Translations under genes and position numbers: made by a program | Part shown: piece by piece, positions 24,791 through 35,934 of the stretch | Position numbering within the stretch: the stretch's first letter is position 1 | How the letters are laid out: each line of letters opens with the position of its first letter | The notes under the pieces: model-generated | Databases searched by the model: none | Told to the model about the DNA's origin: nothing | Seen by the model: the letters and a program-made list of their open reading frames with translations, nothing else | DNA from: Amaranthus tricolor | Taxonomy: Eukaryota > Streptophyta > Magnoliopsida > Caryophyllales > Amaranthaceae | Reading direction: 5' to 3' | Length of the DNA stretch: 64,000 nucleotides | NCBI RefSeq assembly: GCF_026212465.1 | Contig: NC_080059.1 | Coordinates: forward strand, 8,696,811 to 8,760,810

Positions 24791-24933
24791 GTTGAAGATA
24801 CTAACAACACTTCTATACTGCATTCCTATTTGAGAAAAATAAAGCCTTGCTGTCTATTTTTATTTGATTGACTTGACTGCTATTTTTTTTACGATTATGA
24901 CGTACATTATAATCTTGATATTGCAAGGTAATA

Positions 24934-25018
24934 CTACCCCGTCCCACTGAGATTGTTACAAATAAGTCAAAGCTCACTTTGACAAGCGTAATGTAGCAAT
25001 CTTAGCGGGACAGAAGAG
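24934..25018. mobile_element. Very short Stowaway-like MITE in the UCP 3' region
   Basis: 85 bp with terminal inverted repeats CTACCCCGTCCCACTGAGAT and, on the other strand, CTCTTCTGTCCCGCTAAGAT, extending into GTTACA / GCTACA. Flanked by TA on both sides (24932-24933, 25019-25020). It begins 143 bp after the UCP stop codon and so probably lies in the 3' untranslated region. Confidence 0.75.
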
Positions 25019-25678
25019 TATATGTGGCAAAGAGCTTTTAAGTTCTGCGGACAAGGTGGTTGGGAATTTGACGAGGATTATGATTTATGTGATTCTCTTC
25101 CCCTTTCAAAATGTCTTTTATTCTTTTCCGTTTTCTGTCACCCGCTTTGCCTATCTTGTACTGCTTTGTATTCTTCGTAGCAATCTGCTACAATATTCAT
25201 CAAGAATGCTACAAAATTCATCAACTGTATTTACTTTCCTTTGGTTGCCCATTTCACTGCCTTGTACTCTTGCTTTGCAGCTGAATGCCTTGTATTCTGC
25301 GAAATACAAACTGACAAGGTGCCCCTTTGCTCGACCATTGGAATAACACCTAATTGAGAACTAGAAATACCTCAAAAATTGAATAAGTGTTGGTGAGATA
25401 TATGCTTGAGTATTTGGACGCCCAATCGTATATTTGAATATGCGACCGAGTGTTTGATTGATTGATTGATTTTCTTCACGTAAATTTGGTTTAGTAGTGA
25501 GTGAATACCCGCCCATGTATTTCATGACTTGCGTCTTTTTTGTCTTCTTTCCTCGGTCTATCAATTCACCATCTTTTGTAGCTCCTTCATGACTTCAATT
25601 AACTAGTTTTAGTTACTTTTTAGCTCAATTATTTGCAAAAATCATTGGAAAGATTAAATTTTAGAGACATATATAATA

Positions 25679-25937
25679 CTCTCTCTGTTTTTAAATGTTC
25701 TTTTCATTCTTTTTTTTTTAGATTTCATTGCAAACTTTAAAATTAAATAATTTTAATTGAGTTTTTAAAAATTCTAAGAAGTTGTGATTTAGAAATTATA
25801 ATTGAGATGAATTTAACAAGATTCAACATGAATGTGTTTTTTCTTATAGATCAATTAGAAATTGTGGTCAAAGTTTGACATTAAAATTTGTAAATTCTAT
25901 TTGATAAAAAACATATGAAAACGTAGGGGGTAGGGAG
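25679..25937. mobile_element. Stowaway MITE
   Basis: 259 bp with ends CTCTCTCTGTTTTTAAATG and, on the other strand, CTCCCTACCCCCTACGTTTT, flanked by TA (25677-25678, 25938-25939). The termini follow the CTCCCTCCGT pattern of mariner-derived Stowaway elements. It lies between the UCP and epsilon-COP genes. Confidence 0.8.
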
Positions 25938-25939
25938 TA

Positions 25940-26908
25940 GTTAATACTGAGTGGAAAACATTCGAAATATCATGATTAATCTTTAACACTTCTAAAATGA
26001 CAAAAAATACAAATACCTACGACATATGATGTATCAAAATACAACCAAACAAAACTCTAAACATACAATGCAAGTAAAAGTATGAAATAAATATTTTTTC
26101 TGAATTTTAATTAGTTGGTTAAGATTCTGTATTAATTATTGTTTATCAATTGATCTTATTTGGTATATGTTTTTTAATGTATAACGTAAAATATAGTCAC
26201 GTAGGATATTGTTTGATTCGTCTTAATACGTATTTTCATATATTGACCTTTTAAAAATTTTTATCATATGAAATTAAAGGATATTTAAAATTAGAATCAT
26301 GCATTGGATAGCGTGAAAAACAAAAGTGTAACAACTATTAATAAACACAAGAAAAGGGAAAACAAACTTCTAACTTGACTATATTTAAAAAATTTCTTTT
26401 CATTCCAATGAATTGTTGATTTATCAATGCGTTTACAATAAGAAAAAGAATCATATAACGAGCCTATATAAATGGTACTTTTGAGAAGTAAAAACACAAT
26501 CACATAAATTAAAGATTTGACTATATTTAAAAATCAATTTAATTAAAACTTTAAAAAAATTGGAGAAACTAAGAACAAATTTCTAACTTCACTTTATATA
26601 TTGATGGTCATTATTTATTTACCAAACAAAAAAAAACATTAATTTCTAAATTATCAACCAAAATTTCATCTAAATCTCTCAAATTTTACTCCCATCATCC
26701 AACCAACCCTTCCCAGGCTCCGAGTAGTACTATTTAGGGACAGGGAGTGTATTTATTCAAAGAAATTCTACGAAGCCATTCCCAATTTCGAAACCCGGTT
26801 CCCAATCTTAATTTGATCTGCACAATTCCATAATTCAATCACACCAAACATCTAGAGTTGTAAGGTAATCGAGTAGGAACCTACGTTTGATCTACAGATC
26901 TTGGATCA
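25940..26908. other. Spacer upstream of epsilon-COP
   Basis: AT-rich, no gene. Near 26725-26750 the sequence ACTATTTAGGGACAGGGAGT resembles a lone right end of another Stowaway copy. The promoter and leader of the epsilon-COP gene should lie in the last few hundred bases. Confidence 0.45.
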
Positions 26909-29900
26909 ATGGCTGCTCCAGATGCATTGTTTAGTCTTCGTAACAATTTCTACTTGGGAGCTTTCCAAGCCGCCATTAACAACAGCGATATATCTAATCT
27001 ATCGGAAGAAGAATCAATTGAAAGAGATTGTTTCGTATACAGATCTTACATTGCTCTTGGTAGTCATCAACTTGTCATCAATGAAATCGATTCATCTGCT
27101 GCCACTCCTCTTCAAGCCGTCAAATTGCTTGCACTTTATCTTTCTGGGCCTGAAAACAAGGTTAATTTTCTCAGATCTAGATTTAGGGTTTTCAATTTCA
27201 GCTGTTTCTTGCTTGAATTTGATTAATGTTAATTACAGGATTCGGCAATTGCGAGCTTGAAGGAGTGGTTAGCAGATCCTGCCATGGGGAATATCCCTAC
27301 TTTGCGCCTTGTTGCCGGCATCATATTTTTGCATCACCAAGAGTATTCTGAAGCTTTGAAGCATACCAATGCTGGAGGAACCATGGAATTGTTAGTACTG
27401 CTGTTTTCTCTCTTTTCTTCTGATATTATTATGGGATATTTTTTTTCTGAAACTAGGTTTTAATTTGAGTAATTAATACTGTTACAGACATGCATTGAAC
27501 GTTCAAATATATCTCAAGATGTGTAGAGTAGATCATGCTGAGAAACAACTTAAGATTATGCAACAGATTGATGAGGATCATACATTGACTCAACTTGCTA
27601 ATGCTTGGCTTAACTTAGCTGTGGTACTTTTATTATTTCTTGTTATCTTAAACGAATTGTCCATCCCAATTCCCGATTTGACCCCTGATGCTATAGATAT
27701 GGTTTTGCTATTGTTGGTTTTTGTGACAGGGAGGTTCCAAAGTTCAGGAAGCTTATCTCATCTTCCAGGATTTCTCTGAGAGATTTCCGATGACTGGATT
27801 GATCCTCAATGGCAAGGCTGTTTGTTGCATGCACATGGGTAACTTTGATGAAGCTGAATCATTCTTACTTGAAGCTCTCAACAAGGTTTTGTTTTTTTTT
27901 TTCATTCAATTAAGTTTGAATAGTGTGCCTATAATTTCGATTTGTTTGTACCATGCTGTGTTTTGCAACCCAAGGGTAAACTTTGGCTAAGGCTTTACTT
28001 ATTCATACATAATTTAAGTATTACTTTGCGCCAGTGCACTTAGATCTTTAAGGTTTAAAAAATTAAGTTGTATACTTGTATAAAAGTACGACCTGTTCTG
28101 AAATTTAAATACATAGAAAACAAAAACTAAGAAATCGACCATTGCTCGCTGATAGAATTTGTGCTGAAGAATGAAGATACATATGAATGGTGACATGAGC
28201 TTTTTCGACTCAAAAGAAATGTAAATATTATTTAATACATAAACTAAGACTATATATGTGAAATCAGGTTTGAAACTGTGAAAAATTGATCGACAAATTG
28301 CGTATGAACTTAGTGAACTCAGAATTCACCTTCACCTCAATACTTTCTAAAAGTTTCAGATAATAAGGATTTATGCTAATTGCTCTCTGGGATCCAAGTC
28401 TACAACAAAGGTTAAGAATACTATAACACCATTGGCCGAACACTAATGGAAGTGAGAAACTTTTAAAGATTTTGGTGAAATCTATCTTCAGCGTGCAAGC
28501 CATTTTTTTATGGGAAATTGACAATAGTCACACCATCACTATGGTCCTAAGTTATAGGAGTACTTCTAAAAGGGTTCTTACCGGAAAATGATTGTTGTAT
28601 ATATTAGATCAAAAAGCTATTTTGCCTTGTTGGTTGGTATTCCATTTTTTTCCTTTTACTTTTTAAAGCTCCTCCTCATTTTCTCCTTGCCCTATATAAT
28701 AGACATCATCATTGATCCTCTCTCCTTACTCAGCCTCTTGCCGCACATCTTAGACCTCATTACTGAGCGTCGTTATCAAAGAACTAAAGTGCATTGTACC
28801 TCCTATCACCTCTAATCCACATCGTATCTAGATTCTAGACAACTCCACACTCCCTCCCTCCTCTCTCTTTGATGCTGCCTCAAAAGAAGCCATAAAGAAA
28901 GCATTTACGTTATCCGCTGCTTGAAAAAGTATATACTCTTCTGTTGTACTTGCTACAAGTTTTATTTTAGACTTTTCCTTTAATTTTTCTACATTTCTAT
29001 TTATGTCTATTGTCCCACAACATCTTTCCTAATTCCAGCTATTTCTCCGTTCAGATTGTCTTCACATATCCAATGTGTTTTGTATTTTCTCACTTTTAAT
29101 TGACAAAAAGCACCAAACCCACATTGTAGCAAAATTAGTGGACACAAGAGTAGGATTTAAGTGATGTGGAGGGGAGAGAGGAAATGAAGAAATTCATACC
29201 CATTTCTTGATATTGAGCCCATACCCTAATTTTTGATTTATAACCCAATCTTTTTATAGGTTTTAGTTTAGTATTTATTTCTCAAAGCTGTATTTAGAGT
29301 TCATTTATCATTTAATTTTTAGTATTTGTTCCCATATTGTTCAACTTTGAGAATGTTTTATTATTGGAGATAATGTGTTGGTAAAAGTGGGAAATGGTGG
29401 TGTTGGCAGCGATGTGTGGATAGCAATGTGTGCAAGTAAAGTGGTAAAGATGAGGCTAGTGGGAAGAAGTGAAGTAAAGGAGAGAAAAAGAAGGTTTTTA
29501 GAAAAAGGAAAAGAATATTCTGATGAGTAAATTGTTGCTTTAGGGAACCTATCATGTAGCTACACCTTGTAAGTTTTGATCATTAGTCATTATAGCTGGG
29601 ATTTTTAGGGTAGAATGGGCCAATTTGAGTCTATTTGTGTAATTTTCCCTTTTACATAGTTCAACATGTGCTTAGTATTTACTAACTCATAATAGATAAT
29701 ATATGGAGACAAAACTCTTGATGACTAAAGTGATTTTCTTTTATTGCCAAACTTGATTTGAAAAGACAAAAAGTGTTTTTCTAATGTGTTTTGGTTATTT
29801 CACTACTGTGACCAATATAAGGAATGATGATTGATGTGAGATGGTAAACTTATACCATCATGCCCGTATTATATAGAAGGGAGTGAGTGACAGAGTGGTC

Positions 29901-32900
29901 CTTCATGTGGACAAGTGGATGAGTAGTGCAGATATGCATAAACGAATTGATTTCATATAAAGAATGTCCATCAAAGGATTTGGTTTTTTTGAAAATCTCC
30001 AATTGGAGAAAAAGGTGTGCAATTAAAAAAATAAGAGGAAGAAGATGAATTGTTTTGTTGGTTTATGCTTCCATCAATGACGATTAAAGTGATAATTTTG
30101 CCTTGCGCCTTGGAAAAAAAGACCTTTTGTGCCTCGGTGCGCCTCGCGCCTCTTAAAACTAGGATGTGATCTTTGTTTGCCATTTTTAGTATTTTGAATT
30201 TTTGTAATATATTTATACTTATATGCACGTTCAACACTTGGTAAGAGACTGGTGTATTATGTTTGGGGTACCTTTGAAATACTTGATGGATAATGTGTTC
30301 TAACCCCTCTATTTTTGTTTGTTCTTTGGTTTTGCCTTCTATTTAAAAAATTTCATAGAATTTGTTTTATACATATTGTACCCTCTTTGCCCATTAGTCC
30401 ACAAATAAACTATTGTTTATGTAAAAAGTTAAATTTACTCTACCCAATCAATAGAATGTGTACCCTTCTACTAAATTTCCTCAGGCTCCTTTCGTCATAT
30501 CATATGATGCGAGTGACGGGATATCTCAAGTCTTTCTTAATAAGTTTCTTTTATTCTTTTACACAATCCATAAAAAGTATTACACCTTCTTACTAAGTGT
30601 GCATGCAAACCTTATTTGAGGGATGACATGCATGACACTTATATGGTGGGAGCAGCAACTTAATGGCTTTAGAATAAATTGATATTGTTGTATGGTATAA
30701 TTTTCATTAGCATATCTATGCCCATTTTCTATTTGACATATCCCGTATCCATCTATTGTCCATTTTTGAATTCCATGCAACCAAAATAACTCATATATGA
30801 ACACCCCCTCAAAATATGATAAATCAAGGAAAAATGCTGTCATGTAATTGTTGCATGTTTTTTTATATAAGTAAAAATAAACTGGTAAGCTGGTGAATTT
30901 CGAAGAATTTTGAAATCGTTGTGCATAGCTTGCTCCTTTAGTTAGGTTTTCATTGTAAAGGGCTTCCCAACTGAGTTGTTAGCAACACGAATGAGTTTAA
31001 AATGATGTAAATTTGTAACTGATCCGATTTTATGCGGAAAGTGGATGACAGACAATTTAACTTGGTGGGTGTTACAGGATGCGAAGGATGCTGAAACACT
31101 GTCAAATTTGGTTGTATGCTGTCTTCACCTGAACAAACCAACAACTCGATACTTGAGGTAATTATGAGTGTAGTCTAGTGTATTTATTTTAATACTTAAC
31201 TTTTTTTATTGTAATTTTGTTCATTTTATTTCATTTCATTGCCTGGAGAACTTCTTCCGCCATGTATTGTTCCTATTCTATTTCCCAAAAAAACCATCTG
31301 TTTTAGATTGACTTAGAGAGACGCAAGCAGAATAAAGTTCAAACCTAATCTTCTGCTTGTGTGGGTGAGGATCTTAGGGCTTGTTTGGTATGCAGGATTA
31401 GATATTTGGAAATTAGAAAGTGGAATTGGGATTGGGGCTTGATGGTTGGAATTTATGAAAAAGTTGAATATTACATGATATAATTATGCATTTGCTATTT
31501 TACCCCATCTAAGTCACTCTCTACACTCATCTCTCACCCTCTTCAACATCAAGTCATCAACATCAACGGTCAACCTCACTGAATTTCTCCTTGTTCTCGT
31601 CCTTTCACCAACATCCAGGGGGTGAGTTCATCCACCACCGCCTGAATTTCCTAAAATTGTTTAACTAACACCAGTACACAACAAGAAATTTCTTGTTTAA
31701 AAAAATCACCCAAAGTACAATCTTTCATTAACCTTCACTAAAGAAAATCATTTTACAAAAACGATGAAACTAGCAGAGATGAAATCAAAGCAGTGAAGAT
31801 GCGAAAGCAAGAGGATTAGGGGATTATATGGGTTTCCTCCCTAGATCCCAAGTCCCAATTCTATGCTCTACCTCCCCTGGTCATGAAATTGTGGGACTTG
31901 GGTGTGTGAGACTACAAGTTCCATCACCCTTCCTCTTAACAAATGAAGGAATTTTAGTCTTTTACCTCCTTGTCCATTCCTCCCAGGCTCTCCCCAATTC
32001 ATTTAAACAAACACCCTATAGATCCTTCAAAGTTTGATTTAGTATTTTGAATGATCCTGATCACTTGCACTGTTATTTTTAGTCGTGACTGCTTAAAGAA
32101 GCAGAAAGTGAACTTCTGTAATCCTTAAAATTTTGAATTTAGAAGACAACAATACTCATACCTACAGTTTTAACCACCACTGCAAATTCCACACCTTTTC
32201 CGTTTGATACAATGTCAGTTCTTTCTGCCTCTTAGTACACACTTCTGCCCTCTGCAGTTGTATCAATTTGGGTCTCTTGTATAAAATAAGTAGATTATCT
32301 TCTGTTCATTATCAGACAGAGGTTACGCTGTCATAACTGGGTTGGTAAGAAGCATCACTGGCAATGACACCTTCCAGGTTAAAGGTTACGTGCACAAGTT
32401 TATTTTATACTGGTTGTTTAACAATTTATTTTTTTCATAAAATGTCGGTCCCTGTCCTGTACTCTAAATATATCCAATCAATTTTTTTATTTTAGTTGTA
32501 CTTTGTAAATTTACTGTGAATAGTTTTTACATATTTCTTCTGCATGTTATTTGTTATTGCCATTGTGAGATTGTTCAACTAGTCAGCAATGCTTCTTTGT
32601 GGAATTGCTTACTGGAAAATGCTTTTCGAGTTTGTAATATGGTACTAAGTCCGTGAATTGCATCGACTGTTGTAAGGTTCTCTGTAATTTGGTTTTGGTT
32701 TGGTCCTAACTTATCTCATTTTACTCTGAGAGCAAAGCATAACACGTGCATGCTTTTGCATGACACACATGAAAGAACCATACGATGTTTTCGTTTGTGT
32801 AACAACCATTGTTCGACATGGCAGTAATAAATCTCTAAAATTGTTCACTTCTCAGAGTCATTCATTGCTAAATGCTAACGTTTCTGAAAGTGATGTCAAT

Positions 32901-33112
32901 TCTCTTTGTTCACCTGTGGGGAGTCTGGAGAGTGATTCTGTTTTGAAACATTAAAAATCCTTTTTTCAAGTCCATGTTTGGCAAGTTGTCTTATGGTGAA
33001 TCTGTTCATCTTCTGCAGTCAATTGAAGGTAACACATCCAGAGCACATGTTTGTGAATCGTTTATCATCTGCAGAAGAAAATTTCGAGAGGGCTGCTCAG
33101 TCAGTTGCATAA
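26909..33112 (+). CDS. Coatomer subunit epsilon (epsilon-COP)
   Basis: All-helical TPR-like subunit that binds alpha-COP in the COPI coat and serves Golgi-to-ER and intra-Golgi vesicle traffic. Six exons: 26909-27160, 27239-27390, 27488-27623, 27730-27885, 31078-31157, 33019-33112; 870 coding bases, 289 residues, the usual plant length. Recognisable blocks: [20 protein letters not shown] at the N-terminus, [18 protein letters not shown], the [14 protein letters not shown] region, [16 protein letters not shown] and, near the C-terminus, [14 protein letters not shown]. The last two exons sit behind introns of 3.2 kb and 1.9 kb, the second holding a MITE. All exon phases close; no lesion. Confidence 0.96.
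27886..31077 (+). other. epsilon-COP intron 4 (3.2 kb)
   Basis: Donor GTTTTG, acceptor GTTACAG. No gene inside. Near 30096-30170 there is a GC-rich motif (CCTTGCGCC, GCGCCTCGCGCC, then TTAAAACTAGG); related degenerate pieces occur near 12870-12960 and 33525-33570. This suggests a dispersed repeat I cannot name. Confidence 0.5.
31377..32016. mobile_element. PIF/Harbinger-like (Tourist-type) MITE in epsilon-COP intron 5
   Basis: 640 bp with ends GGGCTTGTTTGGTATGC and, on the other strand, GGGTGTTTGTTTAAATG, matching the GGGCNTGTTTGG style of PIF/Harbinger termini. Flanking trinucleotides are TTA on the left and TAT on the right, so the target duplication is imperfect. Inverted repeats are short and diverged. 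Confidence 0.5.
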
Positions 33113-33796
33113 GCGATCTATTATCACCTTTTTGAAATCAGGATATATTAATACTTGATTCTATCAAGCAGTCGATTTGTTCTTTATGAAATTAGCTTGA
33201 ATTACTTTGATTGCTTTCCTTTCTTTTACTTTACCTTTCAAGATGGGGTCATCCAACTTAGCGGGAAATAGAATCGAAATTTGTAATGACAGGTTTATAT
33301 GTTTCATATGGGCAGGGGCCATGTTTGATTTTTAATGTTTTGCATTTTGTTTTGCGGAGAAATTGTCTTAGTTACCTAAACTTCAAGTATGATATGGCCT
33401 GGATTGACCTCTTCACATCTAAGCTCGATCACTGCTGCAAAGGATATGGGAGTATTTCTTGGCTTTCCCTTCTCCTTTGCAAATTATCAGCCTTCTCTCA
33501 TTTGTAATTTTGTACTTTGTTGCATAGTTTAAAAACTAAGGCTTCATTGCATCGCAAGAGTCACATTATAAAGGTTTTTACAAACACAATTCTGTAATTC
33601 TCCTTTATTGTAAGGGTGTAAAAAACTGTTTTAGACCGTTTAGACTTTCGAGGATGTCTTATGCCTTCAGCCTTCAGCTAATATTTTGCATTAGAATAGT
33701 TGTCACTCCTATCATTGGATCATTGTGTCATTATCATGTCCACTACCGTACTTTTGCCCTCTATTTTATAGTGCACTAGGTGCAAACTAACAGTGA

Positions 33797-34196
33797 GATA
33801 GACATCAAAGACATTCAGTTGAAGAGCTATTAGTGGGGAAAGATTGTTGAAATTTTGAAACAAAAAAAAAACTTATTTAAAAAATAAATTTTAAAATAAG
33901 CTTCGGAAAATTTTAATATGTAAAATAAGCGTCTTCGTTTCAAAGCTGAGGTTAGGTATTGTATGCTGGTTCTAATAGCGAACAAAGAAATTGGTAAAAA
34001 AAGGTCAAATTCTTTATTCGATGTTATTAACAAAAAAGGGACAATATCATAGCGTTTGAAGGGAAAAAAACATTTGTTCGCGAGCAAACAAAATTTTTTT
34101 GGTCCTTCAAACGCTATGATATCGTCTCCCATTTGTTCGCTATTTATAATAGCGAATAGAGTCATGGCAAACTTTTTTCTCTTGTTCGTTGTTAGT
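33797..34196. repeat. Foldback element with a long central hairpin between 12-bp direct repeats
   Basis: A long inverted repeat centred near 34085: AATATCATAGCGTTTGAAGG on the left (about 34043-34062) and CCTTCAAACGCTATGATATC on the right (about 34105-34124), with a further self-complementary middle (TTGTTCGCGAGCAAACAA). The direct repeat AACTAACAGTGA occurs at 33785-33796 and 34197-34208. The class is uncertain because no outer terminal inverted repeat was recognised. Confidence 0.55.
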
Positions 34197-34883
34197 AACT
34201 AACAGTGAACAAAGCTAACCTTTGGCTCATATATCAACATGCTTATTTTGGAAATTTAAATTTTCCTAAGTTTATTTTGAGAATTTTTTCTAAAAAACAT
34301 ATTTTATTGATCTTTCAAGGTTGTTCACGCCTCACCTTTAAAAAATCATTAAAAATAACATATGGGTATTTGGGCCAACTCGACCTTTAAATGAAAATTT
34401 TCGTTCGTCTAATTATCACTAACGTAAAATCCTTATAATTTAGCATTTTTTATGATGTTTGGTGAAATTAACTTTTAAAATTAACAGTTGAAGTATCTAT
34501 GAAAATTGATGTAATATTTATATTTTGATAAGAGTAGATACGTCTTTGTTATGTCAAGCTTAACAATATTGAAAACATTACCATTGTGTATCTTCTCAAG
34601 ATTGATACAAAAAATTATTTGTTAAAACTCTTTTACGAAACACCAAAAATAGCCTCACTCAATTAACATGCTAAATACGGTTACAATAGCTATAGCCTAT
34701 AAACTACACCTAAAATTGTGTAATTCTATTAGTTGTAAGTCTTATTATGTACCACCATCAACATAAAAGGACGTTGCCCAAATAGGGTTTTTTTCCCTTG
34801 CACAATACAACTTAGATAAGACAACCACTTAAATTGATAAATGGAAATAGGATTCCTTGTACTTGTAGGAGTCCAAAATTCTA

Positions 34884-35123
34884 CTCCATCCATTCATGTT
34901 TCTTGTTCTTATTTGTTTTTTTTTATAGCTTTCAAAGCATGTAATCAAATTTTAATATCTATAAATACATTTTATAAAAAATTATAATAATACATAATAA
35001 AATTTTATACATCAAAATGAATCTAACAAGATTTAACATAAATATATTTCAACTTCTAGATATCCAAAAATAATCATATACAAGTTTTTCTCTCATGAAA
35101 ACATTAAACAGAAATAGATTGAG
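34884..35123. mobile_element. Stowaway MITE
   Basis: 240 bp with ends CTCCATCCATTCATGTTTC and, on the other strand, CTCAATCTATTTCTGTTTA, flanked by TA on both sides (34882-34883, 35124-35125). Typical Stowaway size and AT-rich interior. Confidence 0.75.
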
Positions 35124-35934
35124 TAAATGATTTCTATGACTTCCTTCCACTTGTTCTTGTGTCTTAATTATTCTATGGAAAGTAGTTGCTTAAGTATGAG
35201 GATTATTGTAATTAAGGTAGGTAAGTTTTACTACTAGCTCCATTATAAATTATATTAATTCTTTATTGAGGCTGTCTCACCATTTGTTATCCATTTTACA
35301 ATTTTCAAAACCTCTTCTTAAGCTAATCAATTTCAGTCTACACGAATGAAGCCCTAGTTTCGTCCATTGCATTTTTCGTGTTTTGTGAATCAAGAAAATG
35401 TTATTTTTATTTGGGGACACTGAGGATGATATGTTCAAAATCCAATATAAACCAAAATTAAAGATTGGCCAAGCCAAAGATTCGCAATTGAAGCAAGGGA
35501 ATCAGGAACATGTACAAAGAGTTTTCCTCCACTTTTATCGGTAGTACAAATAAACATTTGTAATACAACATTGATGTCTAATCTAGTCCGGTCTAATCAT
35601 TACTCATCTGGTTTGAACGAAAATATTCTATAAAAAAAATGTAATAAAATTCCTCAAGTAGGAGTAGTTAGCAAGAAGAGAATCACAATTTACACAGTGG
35701 TCTCAATTTTGAAAACAAGCAAATGATTATTATGCGCATCACACATTACATACTGATACAGTGATACTGTGAACACCCTGTAGTATAAAAAATGGGAAGA
35801 TTTATTCCCTTCTCGAATGGAAATGATTGTCGGTAGGCCTTGCAGCCATGGAAGAGTTCAGTCATATTATCCAAAACTGTACCGTGCACAAATTTTGGGA
35901 CAGGGCGGTAGGGTGCTAAAACAGTGATCGGAGC

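Larger units (their letters stand above)
33113..35934. other. Spacer between epsilon-COP and ataxin-3 genes
   Basis: 2.8 kb between the 3' ends of two convergent genes. It holds the foldback element, a Stowaway MITE and otherwise AT-rich sequence. No gene or RNA was recognised. Confidence 0.6.
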
